This document shows, one piece after another, positions 1 to 9,606 of a DNA stretch of 64,000 bases (its first letter is position 1; each line of letters begins with the position of its first letter). The stretch is from NCBI GenBank assembly GCA_041391765.1, contig JAWKNJ010000016.1, forward strand, positions 92,704 to 156,703. The letters are read 5' to 3'. This DNA comes from SHAN690 sp041391765. Lineage in GTDB: Bacteria; Bacteroidota; Bacteroidia; Flavobacteriales_G; Salibacteraceae. Both the position numbers and the translations under genes were made by a program. Below the pieces are notes generated by a model. The model saw only the letters and a program-made list of their open reading frames with translations. It searched no databases and was not told the DNA's origin.

Positions 1-75
1 TTACTTCGAAAACCTGTTGAAAACGCACCCGCTCAATTCGTAAGAATCATTGACCGCTCATACAAAACCAAATAA
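1..75 (+). CDS. C-terminal end of an unidentified protein (partial)
   Basis: Twenty-four codons are open from the left edge and end at a TAA at 73-75, 36 bases before the next gene. The residues end ...FVRIIDRSYKTK. This is too short to name a family. It is inferred to be the tail of a plus-strand gene because the frame is open to the edge and the spacing to the following gene is normal. Confidence 0.45.
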   Translation, partial: LLRKPVENAPAQFVRIIDRSYKTK

Positions 76-111
76 GTGAATGTGCAAATTGTGCTTCATT
101 CGCATTGACTA

Positions 112-1617
112 ATGAAAAACCTTCTGACCATCCTTCACATCGATTGGCGAGAATCGCTTCGCTCCCCCCTTTGGAGCCGAAAGCTGTTGATCAACATTTT
201 CATGGGAGCCGGCTTTCTTTATTTGGCCGGAATATTCGTTGCCCTTGGAGTGGCATTAGATGATATACTCCTAAAGGTTCCGATGGACGGGATTGACTAT
301 AATACCTATGGGCCAAGTTTTGTGCTCAGGAGACTCGACAGTTTTTTACTCTACTATTTCTTCTTCGACTTTGTTCTGCGTTACTTCATGCAAAAGCTAC
401 CGGCAATGTCCATCAGGCCATACCTGCACTTGCCTATAAAGCGTTCATCCCTGGTGAATTTCCTTTTGGTCAAAACGGTGTGGAGTCCATTTAATCTATT
501 TCACTTCTTGATTTTCATTCCATTCATGTTCGAGGTGTTCAACAACCTTGACTTCGCGCCCGCATTGGGATGGTCCGTTGGTTTTGTCGCGATCGTTTAC
601 GCTAACAATTTTGGGTTGAACTACTTGAAACGAACCTCTGAAGTTGACACCCGAGTTTACTTGGCCTTGCTCGGAACCTTGGTCATTGTCCTCGGGTTGG
701 ACTGGTTTGACCTGGTCGATTTCCAGTCTGTTTCGGGACTAATTTTCAATCAACTCTTTCTTCAACCTTGGGCCATGATGGTGCCGATTATTGTAGCTGC
801 GGGTTGCTATTGGATCAACTACAACTACTTGAGGCACAATATGTACCTCAGTCGCATTTCAAAATCGAAGACGAGTGAAATATCTTACGTAGGTTCAGGT
901 ATTCTGTCCCGATTTGGATTGATTGGAAGGTTGACAGAACTGGAGTTCAAATTCATTTGGAGAAACAAGCGTCCTCGTTCCGTGTTGTTACTTACGATCT
1001 TGTTCTTAGGGTACGGCCTCATCGTATTTCCAAATCCGGATTATGCCGGTAACACGCTGATGTACATCCTGTTCAGCATCATCATTACGGGAATGTTCAT
1101 GTTGAATTACGGTCAGTACTTGCTCGGCTGGGAAGGCGGTCACTTCGATCATATACTGACGAGGAATGTTTCCTTCAAAAACTACTACATGAGCAAGTTT
1201 CTGCTTTTCGTATTGATAAGCATGGCTGCCATGATCCTCAGTATTCCCTATGCGTATTTTGGGTGGGAAGTCCTGTTTGTGTTATTCTGCGTGTTTCTGT
1301 TTAACATGGGGGTCAATAGCCACATAGTGATGTTCTTCGGATCGCTGAATCCCAAGAAAGTGGACTTGACGCAACGAACGGCCTTTAACATGCAAGGTGC
1401 AGGTGCAGCTCAGTTTTTGGTGGCCATTCCAATTCTAGGTTTTCCATTAGCGCTTTATGGGCTTGGAATCCTTCTTTGGGGATCAACAGGCGCGGTGATT
1501 TTGCTCGGTGTGGTCGGATTAGCAGGATTGGCCGGAACGCGTTTTTGGATATCGCTGCTTGCCGCTTGGCTCAAGCGTCAGCGTCATGAAATTTCATCTG
1601 ATTTTAGAAATCAATAA
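112..1617 (+). CDS. DUF5687-type ABC transporter permease
   Basis: A 501-residue integral membrane protein, rich in hydrophobic segments along its whole length, with a cytoplasmic N-terminus that begins MKNLLTILHIDWRES. It resembles the DUF5687 family of Bacteroidota, which behave as ABC-2 type permeases. The ATPase gene follows after two bases (1618-1619), so the two very probably form one exporter. The substrate cannot be told from sequence. An internal charged loop near residue 265-295 separates two blocks of predicted helices. Family assignment is from recalled similarity, not a search. Confidence 0.75.
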   Translation: MKNLLTILHIDWRESLRSPLWSRKLLINIFMGAGFLYLAGIFVALGVALDDILLKVPMDGIDYNTYGPSFVLRRLDSFLLYYFFFDFVLRYFMQKLPAMSIRPYLHLPIKRSSLVNFLLVKTVWSPFNLFHFLIFIPFMFEVFNNLDFAPALGWSVGFVAIVYANNFGLNYLKRTSEVDTRVYLALLGTLVIVLGLDWFDLVDFQSVSGLIFNQLFLQPWAMMVPIIVAAGCYWINYNYLRHNMYLSRISKSKTSEISYVGSGILSRFGLIGRLTELEFKFIWRNKRPRSVLLLTILFLGYGLIVFPNPDYAGNTLMYILFSIIITGMFMLNYGQYLLGWEGGHFDHILTRNVSFKNYYMSKFLLFVLISMAAMILSIPYAYFGWEVLFVLFCVFLFNMGVNSHIVMFFGSLNPKKVDLTQRTAFNMQGAGAAQFLVAIPILGFPLALYGLGILLWGSTGAVILLGVVGLAGLAGTRFWISLLAAWLKRQRHEISSDFRNQ

Positions 1618-1619
1618 CT

Positions 1620-2339
1620 ATGGAAGTAAAGATTGAAAACCTCGAAAAACGCTATGGAAGTTATGTGGCTGTCGGCATCGATAACCTTAGTATTCCTTCC
1701 GGGCAGAGTTTCGGACTGGTGGGGAACAACGGAGCTGGTAAAACAACATTATTTCGCTGCCTTCTAGACTTGATCGAGCCTGACAGTGGTTTTGTTTCAA
1801 TTGATGGACAGCCGACTAATTCAGGCGAGGATTGGAAGCACAACACAGGAAGTTATTTGGATGAGAACTTTCTAGTAGGCCACTTGCTGCCGGAGGAATA
1901 CTTTGACTTCATTGCATCCATTCATGGAATCAGTGAGTCGGATTTGAAGGCGAAGCTGGCTGAGTTTGAATCGCTGTTTAATGGCGAAATATTGGGAAAC
2001 AAGAAACTGATTCGTGACCTCAGCAAGGGCAATCAGAAAAAAGTCGGAATAGCGGCTGCGCTTCTATTTGATCCTAAAGTTTTGGTCTTGGACGAGCCTT
2101 TTGCCAACCTTGATCCATCTACACAGATTCGCTTGAAGGAACTGCTTAAAAAGCTGAAGTCAGATCGAGGAGTGACAATGCTGATCAGCAGTCACGACTT
2201 GAACCACGTCACCGAAGTGTGCGAACGAATCGTGTTGCTTGAAAAGGGTAAAGTCATTAACGACATTCAAACCTCTTCGGCTACGTTGCGAGAATTGGAA
2301 AACTACTTTGCAGGAGTGAGGAGCGAATCGGAAGCTTAG
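1620..2339 (+). CDS. ABC transporter ATP-binding protein
   Basis: A 239-residue nucleotide-binding subunit. Walker A is GNNGAGKTT (residues 35-43), the signature is the variant LSKGN (134-138) rather than LSGGQ, Walker B is VLVLDE (154-159), and the H-loop histidine is at 192 in SSHD. It lies two bases behind the DUF5687 permease, so it should power that exporter at the inner membrane. The LSKGN-type signature is common in the exporter (DRA/CcmA-like) branch of ABC ATPases. Its 3' end overlaps by 4 bases the end of the convergent response regulator gene. Confidence 0.9.
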   Translation: MEVKIENLEKRYGSYVAVGIDNLSIPSGQSFGLVGNNGAGKTTLFRCLLDLIEPDSGFVSIDGQPTNSGEDWKHNTGSYLDENFLVGHLLPEEYFDFIASIHGISESDLKAKLAEFESLFNGEILGNKKLIRDLSKGNQKKVGIAAALLFDPKVLVLDEPFANLDPSTQIRLKELLKKLKSDRGVTMLISSHDLNHVTEVCERIVLLEKGKVINDIQTSSATLRELENYFAGVRSESEA

Positions 2340-3040
2340 ACGTCCACAGGCGAACTGACAAAGCGATAACCCACACCTCGAATACTATCAAAGTGAATCG
2401 GTTTTCGCTGGTCTCGCTCAAAATGCTTCCTGAACGTGACGATGAAATTGTCGATGGTGCGCGAACTTGGATAAACATCCATACCCCAAACGAGGTCAAG
2501 AATCTCATCTCGGCTTACGGTTTCTCCATCTCTTTCGCATAATAGGCGAAGGATCATAACTTCCTTTTTACCTAAGTCAATGGTTTTGCCATCGAACGTT
2601 CGCGCTTGATGCTTTTCAAAGTAGAGTGTGTTCCCACCAAATTCAAATTCAGTCAATCCCACTTTGGATTCGTTATCAGAACGTTCCAACAGACGCTGAA
2701 CCCTAAGCAGTAATTCCTCTAGATCGAAGGGTTTCACTAAGTAGTCATCGCCACCAATTTTAAGCCCCATTACCCGATCTTGAGCAGAATTTTTTGCCGT
2801 CAAAAAGAGGATCGGAACTTTTCGGTTTTCCAATCGAATCGCTCGACACACTGCAAATCCATCCATTTGCGGAAGCATGACATCCAACAAAATCAAGTCA
2901 AATCTACCCTGATGAAATTTATCAAGCGCTTCCTTTCCGTTGATGGCCGAGATCACAGAATGACCTTCTAACTCAAGGTTCAATTTCACTACCTCAAGCA
3001 GTTGCTCTTCATCTTCCACCAATAGGATTCGCTTGGCCAT
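2336..3040 (-). CDS. OmpR-family response regulator
   Basis: A 234-residue two-component regulator. The receiver domain has the acidic pair E9-D10, the phospho-acceptor D53 (in LILLDVMLP), T81 and K103. A winged-helix DNA-binding domain fills about residues 135-232 and ends with the typical VRGVGYRF motif (here IRGVGYRF). No histidine kinase gene is adjacent, so the partner is elsewhere. Upstream, on the minus strand, TAAATTCG (3045-3052) differs by one base from the TAnnTTTG promoter box. It could be a RprY- or PhoB-like regulator, but the sequence does not decide. Confidence 0.9.
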   Translation of the reverse strand: MAKRILLVEDEEQLLEVVKLNLELEGHSVISAINGKEALDKFHQGRFDLILLDVMLPQMDGFAVCRAIRLENRKVPILFLTAKNSAQDRVMGLKIGGDDYLVKPFDLEELLLRVQRLLERSDNESKVGLTEFEFGGNTLYFEKHQARTFDGKTIDLGKKEVMILRLLCERDGETVSRDEILDLVWGMDVYPSSRTIDNFIVTFRKHFERDQRKPIHFDSIRGVGYRFVSSPVDV

Positions 3041-3108
3041 GGCGCGAATTTATGCTTTAGCCTCAAGCTTGCCTTGTGAAACATGTTTGAATGAGCACCG
3101 TAGATTGT

Positions 3109-3140
3109 TTGCAATGAACATCCAATATGTCTTATAATTG
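3109..3140 (+). promoter_or_regulatory. Bacteroidetes-type promoter
   Basis: TTG at 3109-3111, a 21-base spacer, and TATAATTG at 3133-3140 (one mismatch to TAnnTTTG). The ATG of the next gene is only 4 bases downstream, so the transcript would be leaderless or nearly so. Confidence 0.45.
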
Positions 3141-3144
3141 AAAC

Positions 3145-4617
3145 ATGAAGACAACCTACCTAAGTATCGTCAGCGCCTTCGTTTCCCTGGTCGCTGTTTC
3201 CCAAACCGCTCAAACATATAAAGGACCATATTCCACGGGCTTTGCTGAATACACATACACCGAAAACGCGCAGCTGCAGCGCTTGATGAACGGGCGATTT
3301 TCTTTTGCGGATACGATTACCGTTGAAGGTCGAGGAGAGTGTGATTTTAAGATGAGCGGTGGGTTTCGTGATGACAAGAAAATGGGGCCATGGGTAGCCT
3401 CCGTGAAAGCGTTAGACAACTCGAGCAATGAGACGGTTACTGGACCGTATTTAAACGGTCAAAAATCAGGTTTGTGGACACACCGATTAACAGTTGGTGA
3501 GGTGGACATAAAAACGGCTAGTGCGTCATTTAATCGAGGTATTTTCAAGGCTGCTTTTGCCTATCACTATGGTCCAACAGAACCCATCGCTGATCATAAG
3601 GTGTTGGACGTGACTGGAAGTTTTGACGACAAAGGAAAGTTTGACGGAGAGTGGAAGGTTTCATATGCTGATATGAACGGAGCACAATTCGAAGATGTTC
3701 TTCGGTTTCAACACGGAGTAATGACGTTTCGAGTGAAGCGAGCTGTTGACTCAGGCAAGGAACTCGAACGATTTGAAGATGACAAGCTGGCGACAGCATT
3801 CTTCGCCAACATGAACAAGTTAGATTCAAGTTCAATTGTGGATGATAAGAAATACGGCATTCGAGCAAAAGCAACGAAGCATGAAATCATTGTTCCCCTG
3901 ATGAAGGCGTGGATCGAAACGGATAAGCCGATGCTGGGAAATACCTATGCGGCATCTATCCCGACAGCGATTATTAACAAAGGCGAAGTGGCGGATCCTG
4001 CTTATTTGATGGCGGAGGCGGAGATCATTGATTGGAAAGAAACGCCAAAAGGAAAGGCCGAGTGGGAAGAGCAGCAAAGAATATTGAAGGAATATAACGC
4101 TAAGATCAAAGAGGCTGATGCAGCTTTAGCTGGCAAGCAATTGGAAGAGTCTCTCCGTTTGTATCGACTCGCTTCTACTATTAAGAAAGACGAAACCTAT
4201 CCGGGTGAGCAAGTGAAGGTAGTGGAAGACATGATCAAGGTTCGAAACCGCAGAAACAAGCTGGTGGAATCGGTGAACGAAAAGGCGGAGAAGTGGGATA
4301 GCGAAAACAAGAAAATCATGGCGAACGAGGAATTTGCCAAGAAACAGAAGCACCTATTCGAGGCTTATGGCTTGGGTTATGACTACCTGAATCGAAAGCT
4401 TAGAGGTGATCACTCCAAAGTTCAGTCGAACATCTCAAACAACCTGATCGACAACATTGAGATATCGGAGCTCGAAGCCTATGAATCAGACTTAGTTTCC
4501 GCATTGAGCTTCCAAACCAAAACTACGGGCTGGATAGGTAAAGAATCAAAGGATTTGGAGAAAGAGCTTAAGAAGCTCGAGACTCCGAAGGAGATTGTGG
4601 AGCGGTTGGATAAATGA
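3145..4617 (+). CDS. secreted protein with MORN-like N-terminal half and coiled-coil C-terminal half
   Basis: A 490-residue protein with a Sec signal peptide (hydrophobic stretch to about residue 22, ending AVSQTAQ). The region up to about residue 200 contains short repeats of the form G.(Y/F)..GK..G.W (for example DDKKMGPW and LNGQKSGLW), which recalls MORN or YwqK-type beta-hairpin repeats. From about 300 on, it is highly charged and helical, probably coiled coil. It lacks a visible T9SS sorting domain, so it is probably periplasmic. The function is unknown. It stands first in a group of three secreted proteins. Confidence 0.7.
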   Translation: MKTTYLSIVSAFVSLVAVSQTAQTYKGPYSTGFAEYTYTENAQLQRLMNGRFSFADTITVEGRGECDFKMSGGFRDDKKMGPWVASVKALDNSSNETVTGPYLNGQKSGLWTHRLTVGEVDIKTASASFNRGIFKAAFAYHYGPTEPIADHKVLDVTGSFDDKGKFDGEWKVSYADMNGAQFEDVLRFQHGVMTFRVKRAVDSGKELERFEDDKLATAFFANMNKLDSSSIVDDKKYGIRAKATKHEIIVPLMKAWIETDKPMLGNTYAASIPTAIINKGEVADPAYLMAEAEIIDWKETPKGKAEWEEQQRILKEYNAKIKEADAALAGKQLEESLRLYRLASTIKKDETYPGEQVKVVEDMIKVRNRRNKLVESVNEKAEKWDSENKKIMANEEFAKKQKHLFEAYGLGYDYLNRKLRGDHSKVQSNISNNLIDNIEISELEAYESDLVSALSFQTKTTGWIGKESKDLEKELKKLETPKEIVERLDK

Positions 4618-4688
4618 TCAGACCTGATTTGATCGACTAACCAAATCACAAGAACCAACGTCCATTGGGTTAACAAAACCTTACGACT

Positions 4689-5411
4689 ATGGTCAAGATG
4701 CGAAGTAGCCTGTGGATAGTTTTGGCTCTTCCATTCATACACTCATGTCACCAAACCCCAACTGCCTGTTTTGATATTTTACCGAATGAACCCATAAAGG
4801 GCGAAACAGTTATGTTTTTCAACTGTTCGGATCATGACAAAGGTTATACTTTGGTTTATGGAGATGGCACGGCCGAGGAGGGAGGTAAATCACACATTTA
4901 TGATCGAGCCGGGGTGTTTTACCCTGAAATTCGAGTAGAAAATGGTGACAAAGAGGATGAATTGTCAACGGAGCTTCGAGTGGCCAAGATTGGCCTAAAA
5001 TCGATTAGGGTCAATTCATTCAAGATTGACGGAAAGCAATTGAGTTATGGCTTGAAATACGTCAAGTTGACATCCGATAGTTCAGTGATTGCCAGTGGCT
5101 CTGCGATTCGCAAAGGGCGATTTCTCTCTATAGCTGGCCCCGTGTCTGAGGATACAATTTCTCACAGGGATGTCACTCCTATGTCTGAGTTGGTCATGAA
5201 TGTTGGATACTATCAATTAGTGATCGACAGCTCTTCCGATCGCATAGTCGCAGAAGAGGTCAATATGCAGTTGCTGCCGGCATTCCCCGTTGATTTGAGA
5301 TCGAACGAAGTTTACACCGACTTCAAATTTGTCTCCGAACAATACGAAATGTCCGTTGACATGGAGTTTGGTCGGTTATACTTTGAACCGGCTGGTATTT
5401 ACCCGAATTGA
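4689..5411 (+). CDS. putative PKD-domain lipoprotein
   Basis: A 240-residue protein with a lipoprotein-type signal: hydrophobic segment then a cysteine in FIHSC near residue 20. A second possible start is the ATG at 4698, three codons in. Residues ~27-95 look like a PKD domain, with LVYGDGT and YDRAGVFYPEIRV matching the conserved DGT and ..G.Y.V.L.V parts. The remainder is of unknown type. It ends 4 bases before the likely start of the next gene, so the two are probably co-transcribed. Confidence 0.65.
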   Translation: MVKMRSSLWIVLALPFIHSCHQTPTACFDILPNEPIKGETVMFFNCSDHDKGYTLVYGDGTAEEGGKSHIYDRAGVFYPEIRVENGDKEDELSTELRVAKIGLKSIRVNSFKIDGKQLSYGLKYVKLTSDSSVIASGSAIRKGRFLSIAGPVSEDTISHRDVTPMSELVMNVGYYQLVIDSSSDRIVAEEVNMQLLPAFPVDLRSNEVYTDFKFVSEQYEMSVDMEFGRLYFEPAGIYPN

Positions 5412-5415
5412 AAAG

Positions 5416-6954
5416 ATGAGAACATTTCGACTTTATATGATCTCAGCAGTATGGCTCATGGCCAATGTGACTTTCGGGCAAAGCTGGCAGCCGTTGGTGC
5501 TCAACTCAGGACAGCTTTACATGTCGGAATCCACCATTGCAACACCTGAACCAATGGTTAGTTTCAGATCGGGAGAGCTTCTTCCAATGGAAATTTCCAG
5601 AATCGAGGAAAACTTGACTGATACCCTCTTGTGGCCACTCACGATGAATGGCTGTGACATACGAGACAAGAATTCATCATGTTTTCAAGAAGGACACAGC
5701 GGAACGTGCTCCGATACTTTTTCCTGGGCTGGTTTTCCGCTGATCAAGAATGCCGCTGGGTGGAGGTTTGTAAACCACCGAGATGATACCATTCGTTTTC
5801 TAAATGGCTTGCCACAATTCGACACGATATTGATTCAGAATGATACTGCTTATATGATTCACAAAGTGTCAGTCGAAGAAGCTACTCTTTTTGGAATTCA
5901 GGATTCGATCATTACATACACTATAAGTGCATATGTTGACTCAATTGCGCTCGCTTCTAATAAGTGGCAAAATGATACGTTGACCCTCAGCAAATCGTAT
6001 GGATTTGTTCGAATGCCATCGTGGTATTTATTTCCTGGATATGAAGCTTGGTTCAATTTGTCCGAATACAATTTACACACGGATATTTCCTTCAATGGAG
6101 TCTATTCGTATCAGGTTGGGGACATCATGCACCAGGAACTCGAATGGGTAGATGGGGGACAGGGAGGTGATTCATATAAAAAGAAAGAGCTCAGGCAGTG
6201 CGTTGTTTCGGAAATCGAAGAAGGAGAGTTCAATCGCTTCAAACTAGACTGCGTGGTTGAAAAAACAATCACTCAGTATTTGAGCAAAGGCGATGGTTCA
6301 TTGCCTGACACGACTTGGACGACCGTTTCTCAAAGTGACTACTGGCTGGCGCATTCGTCTTCATCCATTTATGGGAACTGGGACTCGGAAGCCTTGTATT
6401 ATTTTGAACCAGTGAATATCAAGAAGAGCACAGCGCTTTCGAATAGTGTTGATAGCCTATTGGTTCATTGGGAAGATTTTGACCACGGTGATTACTCCGA
6501 TTCGATCTGTCCTCTTGTGCAGAGTGTTTTTGAAGGACGCTTTGGATCACAAATGACCATCCTTGCGGGAATAGGGGAAAAGAATAACTCTAAATGGGAG
6601 TTTAGTGGGTTTCCCGTTACATGGTATCAGACTCGCAGCCGAAAACTGCTCTATTACAAAGGTCAAAATGCAGAGTATGGTAAGCCATCAGCACCTATCG
6701 GGATAGATGAAATAAATGAACACGACATTATGGTAAGCCCGAACCCAACGACTGGTCTGCTGAGAATTCATACGACTGGGATAATAGGTCGGGTTGAGCT
6801 TTATAACCTTTCAGGTCAACGGTTGCGGGAGAATAGTTGGATCATCGATGAAACAGGTCAAATTGATCTTGGGACTCTGTCTATGGGAGTTTATTTTATT
6901 TCAATCATTACGGATCAAGGAGAGTACTCGGAAAAAATAGTGAAGCAAGACTGA
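5416..6954 (+). CDS. secreted protein with T9SS type A sorting domain
   Basis: I choose the ATG at 5416 because it opens a normal signal peptide (MRTFRLYMISAVWLMANVTFGQ) 4 bases after the upstream stop; the open frame itself reaches back to 5329 inside the previous gene. The product is 512 residues. The last ~75 residues carry the type A sorting domain: VSPNPTTGLL, then VELYNLSGQ, then LSMGVYFISI and a basic end. This predicts export through the type IX secretion system. The central region holds several cysteines and no domain I recognise. Confidence 0.8.
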   Translation: MRTFRLYMISAVWLMANVTFGQSWQPLVLNSGQLYMSESTIATPEPMVSFRSGELLPMEISRIEENLTDTLLWPLTMNGCDIRDKNSSCFQEGHSGTCSDTFSWAGFPLIKNAAGWRFVNHRDDTIRFLNGLPQFDTILIQNDTAYMIHKVSVEEATLFGIQDSIITYTISAYVDSIALASNKWQNDTLTLSKSYGFVRMPSWYLFPGYEAWFNLSEYNLHTDISFNGVYSYQVGDIMHQELEWVDGGQGGDSYKKKELRQCVVSEIEEGEFNRFKLDCVVEKTITQYLSKGDGSLPDTTWTTVSQSDYWLAHSSSSIYGNWDSEALYYFEPVNIKKSTALSNSVDSLLVHWEDFDHGDYSDSICPLVQSVFEGRFGSQMTILAGIGEKNNSKWEFSGFPVTWYQTRSRKLLYYKGQNAEYGKPSAPIGIDEINEHDIMVSPNPTTGLLRIHTTGIIGRVELYNLSGQRLRENSWIIDETGQIDLGTLSMGVYFISIITDQGEYSEKIVKQD

Positions 6955-6957
6955 TAG

Positions 6958-8178
6958 TCACTTCCCCGGCTTCAAATCCACATACTTTTCCACCTGTGAC
7001 CAAAATCCTGGATAGGACTTCGAAACCACCATAGGGTCGAGAATGGTAAGTTCGTTCACTACTAGGCTCAAGCAAGCGGCCGACATTGCCATTCTATGAT
7101 CTGAATATGTTTCAATCGGTTCAATTGACTCAGGTCGTTGGGTAGGTTCTATTTCCATGGAATGACCCATTACGCGGCAAAAGGTTCCCAGTTTCGCAAG
7201 TTCATTTTGCAAGGCAGAAATACGGTCGGTCTCTTTCAAACGGAGGTTGTCGAGGCCGTTGAACATGAACTTGATTTGCGAAGCAGCTGCTGCAAATGCT
7301 GCGGGCTGCACCAAGTCGGGATGGTTCCTGAAGTTCCATTCGATGTGCTCTTGTTTCGATCCGCCTTTCGTGACTTCTAAGCCAGCTTCTGTAAACTGAC
7401 CTTTTATTCCAAATTGAGCGAACAAGTCCAGCGCGGCCCTGTCCCCTTGAATGCTTTTATCAGTTAGGTTTTTCAGCACCAAATTGGATTTACGTGCCAG
7501 CGATGCAAAAGCCATCCAAAACGCGGCTGCGCTCCAATCTTGCTCTACGTAGTATCCATTTGAACGATATCTGCCGGGCTTGATTTCAATGCGATCGCTT
7601 TCGATTTTTACCTGAGCCCCACAGCTTTCCATCAATGACTGGGTCATTTTGATGTAAGGCCGACTTAGCGAGTCGCCTTGGATTTCAATGATCAAAGGTT
7701 GGGGCAGGGTAGGGCCGACCAGCATGAGCGCTGTGATGAATTGACTACTGATATTGCCGGCTACTTTCACCGTTCCGCCCTGAAGTCTGCGTCCTTCAAT
7801 GTGCAACGGAGGATATCCTTCTTTTTCCAAATAAGTGATGGAAGCTCCCAAATCGCGCAAAGCGTCTACCAGAATTTTGATGGGGCGCTCTTTCATGCGA
7901 TCCGAACCTGTCAATATTTTTTCTCCGGGTTGAGAAGCATAATACGCTGTCAGAAAGCGCATAGCGGTTCCTGCCGGACCGACATCGGTGATGAGGTCGT
8001 TTCGCTCCAACGCTTGTTGCATGATGATCGTGTCATCAGCTTTGCTGAGATTTTCGATCTTAAACGGCTTCTGGGCTAAAGCCTGAATGATTAGAACCCT
8101 ATTGCTGATACTCTTCGATGCCGGCAAGTCTATGCTGCCTTTCAGGGAGTGGGTTTTGGCTCGTAGGGTAAATTTCAT
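6958..8178 (-). CDS. aroA: 3-phosphoshikimate 1-carboxyvinyltransferase (EPSP synthase)
   Basis: Catalyses the sixth step of the shikimate pathway, joining PEP to shikimate-3-phosphate in the cytoplasm. The N-terminus has the substrate-binding LPASKSISNR (K22, S23, R27). GTAMRFLTAY and the C-terminal YSDHRMAMS are family hallmarks, and KETDRI lies in the second half. At 406 residues it is slightly shorter than the E. coli enzyme, which is usual for Bacteroidota. Its start overlaps the aroB stop by 4 bases, and it is the last gene of the hpt-to-aroA operon. Confidence 0.95.
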   Translation of the reverse strand: MKFTLRAKTHSLKGSIDLPASKSISNRVLIIQALAQKPFKIENLSKADDTIIMQQALERNDLITDVGPAGTAMRFLTAYYASQPGEKILTGSDRMKERPIKILVDALRDLGASITYLEKEGYPPLHIEGRRLQGGTVKVAGNISSQFITALMLVGPTLPQPLIIEIQGDSLSRPYIKMTQSLMESCGAQVKIESDRIEIKPGRYRSNGYYVEQDWSAAAFWMAFASLARKSNLVLKNLTDKSIQGDRAALDLFAQFGIKGQFTEAGLEVTKGGSKQEHIEWNFRNHPDLVQPAAFAAAASQIKFMFNGLDNLRLKETDRISALQNELAKLGTFCRVMGHSMEIEPTQRPESIEPIETYSDHRMAMSAACLSLVVNELTILDPMVVSKSYPGFWSQVEKYVDLKPGK

Positions 8179-9221
8179 GCAGCGAATTGCCTTTGGGCAA
8201 AGTCAACGGCTTCGAAGATTTGCACTTCACTCACCTCAACTTTGACCTTAGGTTCACCAATATTAGCAATCAGCGAGCATCTTATTTTTCCTCCGGAGTT
8301 CTTTTTGTCGCTTTGCGCGTGTTTTACAATCGATTCAGCATGAATGCGATTTGAAATCGCAAAAATCGATCGGATGTAAGCGGAGATTTGTTTCAAATTT
8401 CGCTCTGATAGCGCTCGCAATTTCACAGAAAGGTAGGCCTCGGCAACCATTCCAAAGGCAATGGCTTCTCCGTGTAACAATGGAAGGTTTTGTAGGTGAG
8501 ACTCAGTTTCTAAGGCATGGCCAACGGTGTGGCCAAAGTTGAGGGCATGACGCTCATTGAGGTCATTGGGATCCGATTGAACAATCTTCAGTTTGATCTG
8601 TGCGCTCTGATCAATAATTCGCTGATCTTTTGCGTATGATTTCCAATTACCGGTGATCAATTCGCTCCAGAGTTTTGGATCCGCAATGAGTGCGTGTTTT
8701 ATTGTTTCAGCAAAACCGCTTCGCAGTTGATTTTCAGGAAGTGTATTTAGAAAGTGCGCATCAATCAATACTGCCACAGCAGGGTAGAAGGTGCCGATCT
8801 GGTTTTTAACATCCAGCAGGTTTATTCCTGTTTTACCACCCAAAGCAGCATCACACATGGCGAGATTCGTGGTGGGAACATTGATTAATCGAATCCCGCG
8901 CTTAAATGTGCTGGCAGCAAATCCGCTTAAGTCGCTCACTTGGCCGCCTCCCAATGAAATGAGAATCGAATCGCGGTCAATGCCTAACTCTAACATACGC
9001 TGCCAGATGAATTGGCATTGCGTCAAATCCTTGTGTGATTCACCTGCCTGTATTTGCAACACGATCGGATTTATATCCGTCAAATAGTTCTTTTGAAAAT
9101 AGGGTAGGCAATGAATTGAAGTGTTTTCGTCACAAATGACAACCCAGCTGGACACTGCTCCCAAGCGGGCGCGTAATTCCGACCATTGTTCCGGATAGAT
9201 TAGATTGTAGTGTTCATTCAC
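8175..9221 (-). CDS. aroB: 3-dehydroquinate synthase
   Basis: Makes 3-dehydroquinate from DAHP in the second shikimate step; uses NAD and a divalent metal. Visible motifs are the NAD-binding GGGQVSD (91-97), GGKTG around residue 130, E172 in GFAETIKH, the NFGHTVGHALE segment (228-238) and LLHGE (H250), which supply the metal ligands. The 348-residue length is normal. The start appears to be GTG at 9221, overlapping the upstream gene by 8 bases, since no ATG lies in frame nearby. It is coupled to aroA downstream. Confidence 0.94.
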   Translation of the reverse strand: MNEHYNLIYPEQWSELRARLGAVSSWVVICDENTSIHCLPYFQKNYLTDINPIVLQIQAGESHKDLTQCQFIWQRMLELGIDRDSILISLGGGQVSDLSGFAASTFKRGIRLINVPTTNLAMCDAALGGKTGINLLDVKNQIGTFYPAVAVLIDAHFLNTLPENQLRSGFAETIKHALIADPKLWSELITGNWKSYAKDQRIIDQSAQIKLKIVQSDPNDLNERHALNFGHTVGHALETESHLQNLPLLHGEAIAFGMVAEAYLSVKLRALSERNLKQISAYIRSIFAISNRIHAESIVKHAQSDKKNSGGKIRCSLIANIGEPKVKVEVSEVQIFEAVDFAQRQFAA

Positions 9222-9606
9222 AGGAACAGCTTTTAGGGTTGGTCATATCCCTCATCGCGAGCAATTTCCTGCGCTTTTTATCCCATTCGATTTCGGCTTC
9301 AAGCCTCAACTCATCCTCTGAGAGTGATATCAAATAAATGTATGGATTTCCACCCGGATTCAAACTCTTTGTTTTTGAATTTGTCCAAAGTGAGCTTAGC
9401 TGGTCATCGGTTAATCCGAGACACTCCTGATAACAATGCAATGTTTTTCCGTCCAGAAATATTGAATCCAATCGAATGTCTTCTAGTATGCGTTGCTCAG
9501 GTGTCCAAATGTCCATGTCGCGTGAATCATCACGCCAAAACATGATGACCACAATGATCAGTCCGATGCCAAAACCTGTGAAGTATATTCTAAGCCTTCT
9601 GAACAC
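9214..9606 (-). CDS. small membrane-anchored protein, conserved type, function unknown
   Basis: A 130-residue protein with one N-terminal transmembrane helix (about residues 8-23, after the basic MFRRLRIYF) followed by a soluble domain of ~105 residues that ends in two cysteines, SCSCE. The start is GTG at 9606, directly after the obgE stop codon. I recall similar single-helix proteins next to obgE in other Flavobacteriales, but cannot assign a family with confidence. Its place between obgE and aroB indicates translation with the operon. Confidence 0.65.
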   Translation of the reverse strand: MFRRLRIYFTGFGIGLIIVVIMFWRDDSRDMDIWTPEQRILEDIRLDSIFLDGKTLHCYQECLGLTDDQLSSLWTNSKTKSLNPGGNPYIYLISLSEDELRLEAEIEWDKKRRKLLAMRDMTNPKSCSCE

